DNA of 7,196 nt from Bacteroidota bacterium (GCA_023386855.1 JAEWIW010000337.1:1-7196); one strand, 5' to 3'; positions 1 through 7,196 are shown, counted from the stretch's first letter. Program-made: numbers and translations. Notes: generated by a model not told the origin, from the letters alone.

Positions 1-1028
1 AAGCTCAGGATCGCGGAATAAGCGCCATCCTTGCTTCCATTAGCCAGTTGGGGAAGATGACCGTTTTGGTACAGAACATACGCTGCGATACCGGGAAGCA
101 TTACGATCACAGGCATCATCAGCTTCAGGAATGCTGCGAACAGGATACCTGTACGGGCAGTATTGAGGTCGGCACCCAATGCACGTTGTGTAATGTACTG
201 GTTACATCCCCAATAGTTCAGGTTAACGATCCACTGCCCGGCAAAATACATGGCAATACCAGGCAATACAAGGTATTTATCCACTTCAAGCTGTGATGAT
301 TCGGGGGTGGGTTTATCGAGGATCATTTTAAAATGTCCCGGGGCTTCTTTCATCAGTGTTTTGAAACCGGCAATGGCATCACTTCCAAGGCCGAATCTTT
401 CACTCACCAGCGTAAGCGCCATATACGTTGTTGCCAGTCCGCCAATGATCAGCACGGCCACCTGGATAACATCGGTATAACCGATCACTTTCATACCTCC
501 TAGGGTAATAATAAGGGCGAACACTGCCAGGCCAAGCATGATAAGGTGAAGGTATTCTCCACCAACAAGACCATTGATGGCCACAGCACCCAGGTATAAG
601 ATGGAAGTAAGGTTTACAAATACGTAAAGGAATAACCAGAAGATGGCCATGATCAGCGCAACGGTTTTATTGTAGCGCTGGGTGAGGAACTGCGGCATCG
701 TATAGATCTTGTTCTTCAGGTAAACGGGCATGAACCATACGGCGATGATAACCAGTGCCAGGGCCGCGATCCATTCATATGCAGAAACGGCAAGGCCTAC
801 AAAAAAACCTTCTCCACTCATTCCAATGAATTGTTCTGCTGAAATGTTTGAAGCGATCAGGGATGCACCAATGGCCCACCAGGTGAGTGAACCTTCTGCG
901 AGGAAAAAGTCCTTGGTATCTGTTTGAACTTTATGTTTTCTGCGATAGATCCAGTAGCCATAGGAAGCTACAATAAGGAAATAAATAATGAACACGATGT
1001 AATCGGCCAATACGAGACTTTTCTCCAT
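1..1028 (-). CDS. Sodium/solute symporter (SSS/SGLT family), probable L-arabinose importer; 3' end outside window
   Basis: I translated 342 codons from the ATG at 1028; the gene runs off the left edge, so the C-terminal third or more is missing. It is a hydrophobic inner-membrane protein with about eight membrane segments visible, near residues 8-28, 51-70, 76-100, 122-150, 158-178, 183-208, 252-275 and 292-321. It resembles Vibrio vSGLT closely, for example SLIASNISAEQFIGMSG at 56-72, TDVIQV at 185-190 and FAAFLKL at 297-303. The vSGLT sugar ligands align as Q66, E85, N269, Y272 and K302, and the sodium-site positions as A59 and I62 (vSGLT numbering from memory). It is the last visible gene of the araB-araD-araA block, 33 bp after araA, which makes L-arabinose the likely substrate. 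The family assignment is firm; the substrate is inferred from context. No Shine-Dalgarno is present; the leader is A-rich. Confidence 0.9.
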   Translation of the reverse strand, partial: MEKSLVLADYIVFIIYFLIVASYGYWIYRRKHKVQTDTKDFFLAEGSLTWWAIGASLIASNISAEQFIGMSGEGFFVGLAVSAYEWIAALALVIIAVWFMPVYLKNKIYTMPQFLTQRYNKTVALIMAIFWLFLYVFVNLTSILYLGAVAINGLVGGEYLHLIMLGLAVFALIITLGGMKVIGYTDVIQVAVLIIGGLATTYMALTLVSERFGLGSDAIAGFKTLMKEAPGHFKMILDKPTPESSQLEVDKYLVLPGIAMYFAGQWIVNLNYWGCNQYITQRALGADLNTARTGILFAAFLKLMMPVIVMLPGIAAYVLYQNGHLPQLANGSKDGAYSAILS

Positions 1029-1061
1029 AGCAAGTCGTTATGTTTGTTTTAGTTTTTGTCT

Positions 1062-2549
1062 TCACCTGAAATAAGTCTCATTCCAGCGAAGCTCATTTTT
1101 TAATTGATATAAGGATGTGTTTTTTCCAATCAATATCATCTCAACGTTTGCCATAGCAGCGAGGTCCTCGATGTGTTCGGCAGTTAGATTTTGCGAATAT
1201 ACAGTATGATGTGCACCACCGGAATAAATCCATCCCGCACAAGCTGTTTTCATATCAGGAAGTGGCTTCCAGAGCACTCTTGCCACTGGAAGTTTAGGCA
1301 GATCCTGTTCAGGATCTACTGCTTCCACTTCATTGACCAGCAGGCGGAACCTGTTGCCCATATCTATCATGCTCACATTGATCGATGATCCGGCGGGGCT
1401 GCTGAATATAAGTCGCACTGGGTCGGCTTTACCGCCAATGCCAAGGGGATGAATTTCACACAAAGGTTTGTCTGCAGCGATGGAAGGACAGATCTCAAGC
1501 ATATGTGCGCCCAGTACCTGGTTGTTTCCCGGGGCAAGGTGATAAGTATAATCTTCCATAAAAGAATTACCACCTTTAAGGCCTTGTGCAATAAATTTCA
1601 TCGTGCGGGTAAGCGCAGCAGTTTTCCAGTCGCCCTCTGCACCAAAGCCATAACCCGCTGCCATCAGTCGTTGCGTGGCAATGCCCGGCAACTGTTTCAT
1701 TCCATGCAGGTCTTCAAAGGTGTTGGTGAAGGCTGTGAAATTTCCTTCTTCCAGGAATCTTTGAAGCCCGATCTCTATTTTAGCTGCTTCACGAAGGGAT
1801 GATCGTTTTTCTCCATTTTTTGACAAAGCCGGAGAGAGTATATAGCTGTCTTCGTATTCTTCTAACAGTGTTTCAATTTCCGTATCTGAAGATTCATTTA
1901 TAATCTTTACCAGGTCGCCCACTCCATATCCATTAACGGAAAATCCAAACTTCATTTCTGCTTCCACCTTATCACCTTCCGTAACGGCCACCTGGCGCAT
2001 ATTATCGCCAAACCTCGCGATCTTCATTCTTTGCATATCGAACCATCCTGCAGCTGCGCGCGACCATTTAATGAGCTGGTCAAGTACTTCTTCATCCTTC
2101 CAGTGACCTGCAACAACTTTCCTGTTCAACCTCATCCTGGTCATGATATACCCGAATTCACGATCCCCATGCGCACTCTGGTTCAGGTTCATAAAATCCA
2201 TATCAATGCTGTTCCATGGAATGTCGCGGTTGAATTGGGTATGAAAATGAAGAAGTGGTTTGTTTAACACGCGCAGGCCGTTGATCCACATTTTTGCAGG
2301 AGAAAAAGTATGCATCCACGCGATAATGCCTATGCAATTACCCTGGTGATTTGCTTCACGGCATATTGCAGTGATCTCATCGGGGGTGGTGAGAACAGGT
2401 TTGTATACCAATTTAACCGGGAAGCCGGGTGCATCATTCAGCGAAGCCGAAATGGTTTTTGAATGACCCGCCACCTCCTGTAAGGTTTCCTCTCCGTATA
2501 AATGCTGGCTCCCTGTCAAAAACCATAGCTCCAGTTGCTGTAGCTCCAT
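1062..2549 (-). CDS. araA: L-arabinose isomerase
   Basis: The 495-residue protein has the full length expected of the family (about 500 in E. coli). It is a cytoplasmic, metal-dependent enzyme converting L-arabinose to L-ribulose, the first step of the pathway. The N-terminus [17 protein letters not shown] is typical of AraA. The four metal and catalytic positions known from the E. coli enzyme align as E305 (in AEGDWK), E332 (in FMEDYTYHL), H349 (in LGAHMLE) and H448 (in GGAHHTVYS), so the enzyme should be active. The start is the ATG at 2549, which puts the LWFLTGSQ block at its normal distance from the N-terminus. No Shine-Dalgarno precedes it; the AT-rich leader contains a 16-bp perfect palindrome. 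It lies 39 bp after araD and 33 bp before the symporter, in the same operon. Confidence 0.97.
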   Translation of the reverse strand: MELQQLELWFLTGSQHLYGEETLQEVAGHSKTISASLNDAPGFPVKLVYKPVLTTPDEITAICREANHQGNCIGIIAWMHTFSPAKMWINGLRVLNKPLLHFHTQFNRDIPWNSIDMDFMNLNQSAHGDREFGYIMTRMRLNRKVVAGHWKDEEVLDQLIKWSRAAAGWFDMQRMKIARFGDNMRQVAVTEGDKVEAEMKFGFSVNGYGVGDLVKIINESSDTEIETLLEEYEDSYILSPALSKNGEKRSSLREAAKIEIGLQRFLEEGNFTAFTNTFEDLHGMKQLPGIATQRLMAAGYGFGAEGDWKTAALTRTMKFIAQGLKGGNSFMEDYTYHLAPGNNQVLGAHMLEICPSIAADKPLCEIHPLGIGGKADPVRLIFSSPAGSSINVSMIDMGNRFRLLVNEVEAVDPEQDLPKLPVARVLWKPLPDMKTACAGWIYSGGAHHTVYSQNLTAEHIEDLAAMANVEMILIGKNTSLYQLKNELRWNETYFR

Positions 2550-2564
2550 ATAAAATATTTTATA
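2549..2564. repeat. Perfect 16-bp AT-rich palindrome at the araA start
   Basis: TATAAAATATTTTATA is its own reverse complement. It abuts the araA start; its last base in the gene direction is the A of the araA ATG on the complementary strand. It lacks the TGT/ACA arms of the two operator-like sites near araR, so it is probably not the same kind of site. It may simply be the AT-rich leader favoured for translation in Bacteroidota. Function unknown. Confidence 0.4.
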
Positions 2565-2588
2565 ATGATCTGCGCTTACTCACACTCC

Positions 2589-3287
2589 TTACTGGCCGTA
2601 ATAAGCGCCAGGACCGTGTTTTCGTTCAAAATGCTTATTGATCAGTGATGCTTTCATTCGATTTACACCGGGATTTACCTGTTCAGTTATCCATGCCATC
2701 TTTGCCAACTGCTCAAGTACAGCTGCATTGTACACTGCTTTCATTGCGTTGACTCCCCATGCAAATGGAGCATGGTTTCCTACAAGTATCATTTCCACTT
2801 CATATGGGTCGAGTTTTCTTTCCCTGAAGCAATTCAGTATCTGGAAACCGGTTTCATATTCATAGTCACCTTTGATCATTTCATCTGCCATGGGTGCTGC
2901 ACAGGGTATATCAACCGGTGTTGAATCAGCATGCGTTGTTCCATACAGGGGAATGTCGCGCAATGCCTGTGCCCATGCAGTTGCATAAGTAGAATGGGTA
3001 TGCACTATGGATCCAATATTTTTCCAGTGATCGTAAAGCACAGCATGTGTTTTGGTATCGGAAGAAGGTTGAAGTTTTCCTTCCACAACCTTTCCCTGGA
3101 AATCAACAATCACCATATCCTCTTCATGAAGCTTTTTATATTCCACCCCGCTGGGCTTGATGGCAAATACTCTTCGCTGGTGATCAGCAACACTAGCATT
3201 TCCAAAAGTGAATAATACCAGTCCCAATTCCGGTAAGCGCATATTCGCTTCAAATGCTTCCTTCCTGATCTGTTGAAATTCACTCAT
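2589..3287 (-). CDS. araD: L-ribulose-5-phosphate 4-epimerase
   Basis: This 232-residue protein matches the usual family length (231 in E. coli). It is a cytoplasmic zinc enzyme of the class II aldolase/epimerase superfamily that converts L-ribulose 5-phosphate to D-xylulose 5-phosphate, linking arabinose to the pentose phosphate pathway. Zinc-binding histidines align as H96 and H98 (in IVHTHST) and H172 (in GNHAPFAWG). D77 (in PSSDTKTH), D121 (in THADSTP) and Y230 near the C-terminus (GAYYGQ) match E. coli D76, D120 and Y229 (numbering from memory). The N-terminal LVLFTFGNASV and KPSGVEY segments are the phosphate-binding part. It is the second gene of the block, 20 bp after araB and 39 bp before araA. 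The related fuculose aldolases and UlaF/SgbE epimerases are alternatives in principle, but the araB and araA neighbours settle the role. Confidence 0.96.
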   Translation of the reverse strand: MSEFQQIRKEAFEANMRLPELGLVLFTFGNASVADHQRRVFAIKPSGVEYKKLHEEDMVIVDFQGKVVEGKLQPSSDTKTHAVLYDHWKNIGSIVHTHSTYATAWAQALRDIPLYGTTHADSTPVDIPCAAPMADEMIKGDYEYETGFQILNCFRERKLDPYEVEMILVGNHAPFAWGVNAMKAVYNAAVLEQLAKMAWITEQVNPGVNRMKASLINKHFERKHGPGAYYGQ

Positions 3288-3307
3288 GGAATAAAAGGTT
3301 TGAAGGT

Positions 3308-4990
3308 TTACAGGGTTGACATGGTTTGTTGTTCAATGAATTTACCCAGCTCAAGGTAGCGCTGGTAACGTTTTTCATACAGGGGAACTTTTTGTGGGTC
3401 GGGATAGAATGTTGCATCGAAGCCTGCACCCATTTTTTTCATGGCTTCTTCAACATCAGGGTAGAGCCCTGCAACTGTGGCGGCAAACATTCCAGCGCCC
3501 ACAGCACAGGTCTGTTCTGAACGGTGAATCCTGATGGGCATATTTATTGTATCAGCAAGCATCTGCATGATGAATGGAGATTTCCTTGCTACACCGCCAA
3601 GGCCAATCAGTCCTTTTACTGTAACGCCATTTTCAATGATCCTTTCCACGATACTTCTTGCACCAAAGCAGGTGGCTTCCGCTATTGACCTGAATAAGCG
3701 GGGTGCATCAGTGCCCAGGCTTAGGCCGGTAATCGCACCTTTCAATAATTGATTGGCATCTGGCGTTCGCCTTCCATTCATCCAGTCAAGGGCCAGTTCA
3801 TCGTTTTCGGTAAGCTCAATAGCTGATGCCGCTTCGCTTAATGCTTTTAATGCTTTACCTTGTATCTCATCTTTTAATTTTCTTTTAGTATCGCTATCCA
3901 GTAATGCGGTATTTTCCAGCAGTTGGTTTACCGGCCATAAAACGATATCCCGGAACCATGCGTAGGCATCGCCAAAAGCCGACTGACCTGCTTCCAGTCC
4001 AATCATACCAGGAACTACGGACCCATTTACCTGGCCACAGATTCCACTTACAAGGGTATCGTTGAATTCGTCTGCGGGTGCAACCAGCATATCACAGGTT
4101 GAAGTGCCCATCACTTTGCTCAGGTAGTATGGTTCTATCTGGCCGCCGACCGCACCCATATGGGCATCAAAAGCGCCGATACCGATTTTTATTCCGGGTC
4201 TCAGCCCCAGGCGCGTTGCCCACTGTTCGTTGAGGCTACCCGCCGCAGTATCCGATGTGTAAGTATCTTTGAAAAGCCTGTTGGTAAAACCTTTTAGTAA
4301 TGGATCCAGTGTAGTAAAGAAATTATCCGGAGGAAGCCCGCCAAAAGATTCAGACCATAATCCTTTATGACCTGCGGCACAGCGGCTCCTTTTCATTTCC
4401 ATTACATCATTAGCACCCGTTAAAAGAAATGGTATCCAGTCGCAGTGTTCAACCCAGCTAAAAATATTTTCTCTTACCTGTTCATCTTCACGAAGGGCAT
4501 GAAGAAGCTTTGCCCAGAACCATTCACTGCTATAAATGCCGCCAACATATTGAAGGTAATTGGTATCAAATTTTTTTGCATGTTCATTGATCTCCATAGC
4601 TTCCTTTACAGCGGTATGATCCTTCCATAAAAAGAACATGGCATTCGGGTTGCTTTCAAATCCCTTTAACAAGGAAAGGGGAATGCCTTCGGCATTCACT
4701 GCAACAGGTGTGGATCCGGTAGTATCAACAGATATGGCAACCACGCGGTCAGCTGCTTTGTAACCCGCTTTTTCAATGGCCTCTCTTACCGTATACTCGA
4801 GTCCTTCAATATAATCGAGCGGATGTTGGCGAAACTGGTTGAGAGAAGGATTACAAAACATTCCTGCTTTCCATCGCGGGTATTCAAATACCGACTGGCT
4901 GATCTCTTTTCCATTGGAAGCATCAAGTACTACCGATCGAACGGAATCGGTTCCAAAGTCAACCCCAATAACGTATGGTGATGAATTCAT
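3308..4990 (-). CDS. araB: L-ribulokinase (FGGY family)
   Basis: The 560-residue protein is near the length of E. coli AraB (566). It is a cytoplasmic FGGY-family kinase that phosphorylates L-ribulose with ATP to give L-ribulose 5-phosphate. The N-terminal phosphate-binding loop is VIGVDFGTDSVRSVV at 7-21. The second half begins near IGIGAFDAHMGAVGG at 269-283, where D275 is the likely catalytic base. GTSTCDM at 295-301 and the C-terminal nucleotide-binding stretch LIGLGGVARKSPFIMQML at 461-478 follow. All domains are intact. It is the first gene of the araB-araD-araA-symporter block and the only one of the four with a sizeable upstream gap. A palindromic operator-like site ends 11 bp before its ATG, so it is probably the control point of the operon. 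No Shine-Dalgarno precedes the start. Confidence 0.97.
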   Translation of the reverse strand: MNSSPYVIGVDFGTDSVRSVVLDASNGKEISQSVFEYPRWKAGMFCNPSLNQFRQHPLDYIEGLEYTVREAIEKAGYKAADRVVAISVDTTGSTPVAVNAEGIPLSLLKGFESNPNAMFFLWKDHTAVKEAMEINEHAKKFDTNYLQYVGGIYSSEWFWAKLLHALREDEQVRENIFSWVEHCDWIPFLLTGANDVMEMKRSRCAAGHKGLWSESFGGLPPDNFFTTLDPLLKGFTNRLFKDTYTSDTAAGSLNEQWATRLGLRPGIKIGIGAFDAHMGAVGGQIEPYYLSKVMGTSTCDMLVAPADEFNDTLVSGICGQVNGSVVPGMIGLEAGQSAFGDAYAWFRDIVLWPVNQLLENTALLDSDTKRKLKDEIQGKALKALSEAASAIELTENDELALDWMNGRRTPDANQLLKGAITGLSLGTDAPRLFRSIAEATCFGARSIVERIIENGVTVKGLIGLGGVARKSPFIMQMLADTINMPIRIHRSEQTCAVGAGMFAATVAGLYPDVEEAMKKMGAGFDATFYPDPQKVPLYEKRYQRYLELGKFIEQQTMSTL

Positions 4991-5001
4991 ATGGCAGCTT
5001 A

Positions 5002-5024
5002 TAAAGTGTCAAGTTAACACTTTA
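5002..5024. promoter_or_regulatory. Probable AraR operator in front of araB
   Basis: This is a 23-bp imperfect palindrome centred on 5013, with 10 of 11 base pairs symmetric; the only mismatch is three bases from the centre. The arms are TAAAGTGT and ACACTTTA. Read in the araB direction, its inner 19 bp match the site in front of the GH51 gene at 15 positions (consensus AAKTGTWAAMTTGACAMTT). It lies 12-34 bp upstream of the araB ATG. Binding by the adjacent AraR is inferred from this match and its position. Confidence 0.75.
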
Positions 5025-5072
5025 GGGGAATTGGTTTTAAGGAAGAAGACAAAATCTTATTAAAATACCGGG

Positions 5073-5783
5073 TCAGTTCAGCAGGAATTCGTGTGGGTTA
5101 GGAATGATATTTAAAAAGGTCTGCATGTTACGCTGGTACCTCCTTTTGTCAAGCCTGTAATAATATGCACCTTTCTTGCTCGACTGTTTTTCCTTTTCTT
5201 TCAGTTTGATCAGGAGGCTGGTCGATAGTAGTTTTCTTGAAAAATTCCGCTTATCAAATTCAGTTTCGTATACCGATTCATATAGACTTTGCAATTTAGG
5301 AAGGGTAAACCGGTCGGGGAGAAGTTCAAATAACAATGGATGCAGGGCAGCTTTGTATTTGAGTTTTTTCTTTGCCATGTTCACCATTTCATCATGGTCA
5401 AAAATGAGCCCGGGCAATTTGCTCAGGCTGAACCATTCAGCGTGGAAATCAGCGCTGATCTGCGTCTCGTATTTATGAATGTCGATCAGGGCGAAATAGG
5501 CCACCGATAAAGTTCGTTCTATGGGGTCCCTGTTAACCTTGCTGAAGGTATGAAGCTGTTCCATATACACACCACTAAGTCCAGTGAGCTGGTTGAGAAC
5601 CCTTTCAGCGGCCGACTCAAGGGTTTCATTTTTTTGAACAAAACCTCCCATTAAACTCCATTTGCCTTTTTCCGGTTCAAAACCTCTTTTGATCAGCAGG
5701 AGCTTTAATTCTTCTCCATCAAAGCCAAAGATGATACAATCAATGGCGGCCAATAGGCGCGTCTGTTTCTGGTACCTGTTCAT
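5073..5783 (-). CDS. araR: AraR-type arabinose-responsive regulator (Nudix domain plus winged helix)
   Basis: This 236-residue protein has an N-terminal Nudix fold (about residues 8-140, starting LLAAIDCIIFGFDGEELKLL) and a C-terminal winged-helix DNA-binding domain (about 145-215, with the basic stretch DKRNFSRKLLSTSLLIKLKEK cut by a probable recognition helix, then the wing GAYYYRLDKRRY). This is the NrtR/AraR architecture; AraR of Bacteroides thetaiotaomicron, a repressor released by L-arabinose, is the known relative. The Nudix box spans G47-L69: G47, E53, R61 and G68 remain, but the catalytic glutamates are replaced (V62, Q65, L66), so pyrophosphohydrolase activity is unlikely and a sugar-sensing role is likely. 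It lies in the same direction as araB, 82 bp upstream, and between two matching palindromes. A NADH-pyrophosphatase-like enzyme is the alternative annotation, disfavoured by the degenerate box and the winged helix. Confidence 0.88.
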   Translation of the reverse strand: MNRYQKQTRLLAAIDCIIFGFDGEELKLLLIKRGFEPEKGKWSLMGGFVQKNETLESAAERVLNQLTGLSGVYMEQLHTFSKVNRDPIERTLSVAYFALIDIHKYETQISADFHAEWFSLSKLPGLIFDHDEMVNMAKKKLKYKAALHPLLFELLPDRFTLPKLQSLYESVYETEFDKRNFSRKLLSTSLLIKLKEKEKQSSKKGAYYYRLDKRRYQRNMQTFLNIIPNPHEFLLN

Positions 5784-5945
5784 GCGGAAAGTGGTTGATG
5801 GTTTTGAGGCATTAAGAAAATTTGAAGGGGATAATATGGCAATAATACTTAAAAGCGGTAAAAAATGAAAGCCCCGGGCCTATTCAAAGAATGATTTTTA
5901 TTTATTTTTTTTGAGCAAATGCCGCCCAAAGCAGGACAGGAATTT

Positions 5946-5968
5946 AGAATTGTAAAATTGACAATTAT
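5946..5968. promoter_or_regulatory. Probable AraR operator in front of the GH51 gene
   Basis: This imperfect palindrome is centred on 5957, with 9 of 11 base pairs symmetric and the clear arms AATTGT and ACAATT (5948-5953 and 5961-5966). Its inner 19 bp match the araB-proximal site at 15 positions, and as in that site the pair three bases from the centre is broken. It overlaps the likely -33 element of the GH51 promoter, as expected for a repressor site. AraR binding is inferred. Confidence 0.7.
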
Positions 5969-5988
5969 CCCCCAGATCATTATATTTG
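5958..5988 (+). promoter_or_regulatory. Bacteroidota-type promoter of the GH51 gene
   Basis: TATATTTG at 5981-5988 matches the Bacteroidota -7 consensus TAnnTTTG at every fixed position. TTG at 5958-5960 lies 20 bp upstream, within the spacing known for the -33 TTG element. Transcription would start near 5995, leaving a leader of about 15 bases without a Shine-Dalgarno. The -33 element sits inside the operator-like palindrome. Confidence 0.7.
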
Positions 5989-6009
5989 ATCTACTTCAAC
6001 TGCTTTGCC

Positions 6010-7196
6010 ATGAAAAATTCCTATCTTCTCTGCAGCATCCTATTTTTCTTTCTTACCATAACGGTGATGTCGCAATCCACAGCAAAACTGACCAACAGTG
6101 CACAACCTGTGAAGATCAGTAAACATATTTATGGCCATTTTGCCGAACACCTGGGCAGGTGTATTTATGATGGGTTTTATGTAGGTGAGCAGAACAACAG
6201 CATTCCTAATACCAATGGTATCCGCAATGATGTGATCGATGCATTAAAGAAGCTGAAGGTACCAGTGCTGCGCTGGCCGGGAGGATGCTTCGCTGATACT
6301 TATCATTGGAAGGATGGCATTGGTCCTAAAAAAGACAGGCCCTCAATGGTCAACACATGGTGGGGTGGTGTAACCGAAGACAACAGCTTTGGAACGCATG
6401 ATTTTCTTGATATGTGCAAGCTTATCGGGGCTGAACCTTATATCGCGGGTAATGTTGGCAGTGGTACGGTACAGGAACTCCAGGAATGGGTGCAGTATGT
6501 CAATTTCGAAGGCAAAAGCCCGATGTCTGACCTGAGAAAAAAGAATGGAAAGGAAACCCCATGGAATGTAAAGTATTGGGGAGTCGGTAATGAAGCCTGG
6601 GGTTGCGGCGGCAATATGACTGCTGAATATTATGCCAACGTTTACCGGAAATATGCCACTTTCATGAGTGGATGGTCCAATACCGGCATGTACAGGATCG
6701 CTTCCGGGGCGAATTCAGGCGATCTTCACTGGACTGAAGTGCTGATGCGCGATATCCCGCTTCATTTACTCGAGGGTGTGGCCCTGCACAATTATACACT
6801 TATCGACTGGAATGATAAAGGTCCTGCAACAGGATTCAGCGATGACCAGTACTTTAAAATCATGAAGTCGCTCTGGAATATGGAAGATCTTGTACAGAAG
6901 CATTCGGCCATCATGGACAAGTACGATCCTTCTAAAAAGATCGCCCTTGTTGTGGATGAATGGGGCGGTTGGTACAATGTGGAACCCAATACCAACCCGG
7001 CTTTCCTGTTCCAGCAGAATACCATGCGCGATGCTATGATTGCCGGCGTTACACTGAACATTTTCAACAACCATGCTGACCGTATCAGGATGGCCAACCT
7101 TGCACAAACTATCAATGTACTCCAGGCGGTAATTCTTACCGAAAAGGAAAAGATCATCCTCACGCCAACTTACCATGTAATGGAAATGTACAATGT
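6010..7196 (+). CDS. abfA: Exported GH51 alpha-L-arabinofuranosidase; 3' end outside window
   Basis: I translated 395 codons from the ATG at 6010; the gene runs off the right edge. The protein starts with a signal peptide: a lysine at residue 2, then a hydrophobic core at about 5-20, with probable cleavage near residues 21-25. No lipobox cysteine is properly placed (C8 is too close to the N-terminus), so a periplasmic or secreted soluble enzyme is likely. The GH51 hallmarks follow: [20 protein letters not shown] at 36-55, [14 protein letters not shown] at 87-100, [15 protein letters not shown] at 187-201 with acid/base E195, and [11 protein letters not shown] at 312-322 with nucleophile E317. 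The (beta/alpha)8 catalytic domain is nearly complete; the C-terminal beta domain is missing from the window. It removes L-arabinofuranosyl residues from arabinan or arabinoxylan oligosaccharides, feeding the neighbouring operon. The symbol is a common family name, not an ortholog-level call. Confidence 0.93.
   Translation, partial: MKNSYLLCSILFFFLTITVMSQSTAKLTNSAQPVKISKHIYGHFAEHLGRCIYDGFYVGEQNNSIPNTNGIRNDVIDALKKLKVPVLRWPGGCFADTYHWKDGIGPKKDRPSMVNTWWGGVTEDNSFGTHDFLDMCKLIGAEPYIAGNVGSGTVQELQEWVQYVNFEGKSPMSDLRKKNGKETPWNVKYWGVGNEAWGCGGNMTAEYYANVYRKYATFMSGWSNTGMYRIASGANSGDLHWTEVLMRDIPLHLLEGVALHNYTLIDWNDKGPATGFSDDQYFKIMKSLWNMEDLVQKHSAIMDKYDPSKKIALVVDEWGGWYNVEPNTNPAFLFQQNTMRDAMIAGVTLNIFNNHADRIRMANLAQTINVLQAVILTEKEKIILTPTYHVMEMYN

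Larger units (their letters stand above)
5784..6009. other. Divergent intergenic region between araR and the GH51 gene
   Basis: These 226 bp separate the araR and GH51 starts. The right half carries the GH51 operator and promoter, listed separately. The left half should hold the araR promoter. The best candidate I see on the minus strand is TATTATTG at 5840-5847, seven of eight matches to TAnnTTTG, but without a convincing -33 element. A T-rich run at about 5892-5912 follows a weak 4-bp stem (ATTC/GAAT around 5882-5892); it is too weak to call a terminator. I see no small gene or RNA gene here. Confidence 0.6.

Noticed and set aside
48..927. Three short plus-strand open frames at 48-296, 250-480 and 730-927
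   Set aside because: They are antisense to the partial symporter gene, whose reading frame is continuous from 1028 to the edge and closely resembles vSGLT.
1449..1802. 117-residue open frame on the plus strand, antisense to araA
   Set aside because: It lies wholly inside araA, resembles no protein family I know, and araA on the other strand has all its catalytic residues.
3295..3310. Tandem 8-bp repeat AAGGTTTG/AAGGTTTA between araD and araB
   Set aside because: Only two short copies, overlapping the araB stop codon; easily chance, and not shared with other spacers.
3308..3325. TTGACA on the plus strand near the araB stop codon, as a possible further operator or -35 element
   Set aside because: It lacks the TGTnAAn left arm of the two operator sites and points away from every gene start.
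5870..5912. Possible terminator: GC-rich patch and weak stem followed by a T-rich run
   Set aside because: The stem is only about 4 bp, the T run is interrupted, and no plus-strand gene ends upstream that would need it.
6766..7176. Two overlapping minus-strand open frames of 136 and 123 residues
   Set aside because: Both are antisense to the GH51 gene, which has intact motifs through this stretch, including the nucleophile E317; the antisense proteins show no recognisable domain.

Overview
This window is an L-arabinose utilisation locus from a member of the Bacteroidota. I infer a free-living, Chitinophagaceae- or Sphingobacteria-like organism, but only the phylum is well supported. Three things point there. 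None of the six gene starts has a Shine-Dalgarno sequence. The one clear promoter has a Bacteroidota-type -7 box (TAnnTTTG). The regulator is a Nudix-winged helix protein of the AraR type known from Bacteroides, not an AraC- or GntR-type protein.

Layout: positions 1-4990, minus strand, hold a compact block read in the order araB (ribulokinase), araD (ribulose-5-phosphate 4-epimerase), araA (L-arabinose isomerase), then a sodium/sugar symporter cut by the left edge. Gaps are 20, 39 and 33 bp, so this is very probably one operon. Positions 5073-5783, also minus strand, hold the Nudix-type regulator araR, 82 bp upstream of araB. Positions 5784-6009 are a divergent intergenic region. From 6010 to the right edge, plus strand, runs an exported GH51 alpha-L-arabinofuranosidase, cut at its C-terminal end.

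How they work together (inference from families): the exported GH51 enzyme releases L-arabinose from arabinan or arabinoxylan fragments, and the symporter brings it into the cytoplasm. AraA converts it to L-ribulose, AraB phosphorylates this, and AraD epimerises it to D-xylulose 5-phosphate for the pentose phosphate pathway. AraR probably senses arabinose and represses both transcription units. Two palindromes support this, one in front of araB and one in front of the GH51 gene. Read in the direction of the gene each precedes, they match at 15 of 19 positions, and both are asymmetric at the same place in the palindrome.

I see no new type of system, mobile element, CRISPR array, RNA gene or frameshift. 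The interesting content is regulatory: the paired operators, the operator lying on the GH51 -33 element, the loss of catalytic residues in the AraR Nudix box, and a transporter sugar site that matches the galactose site of vSGLT.
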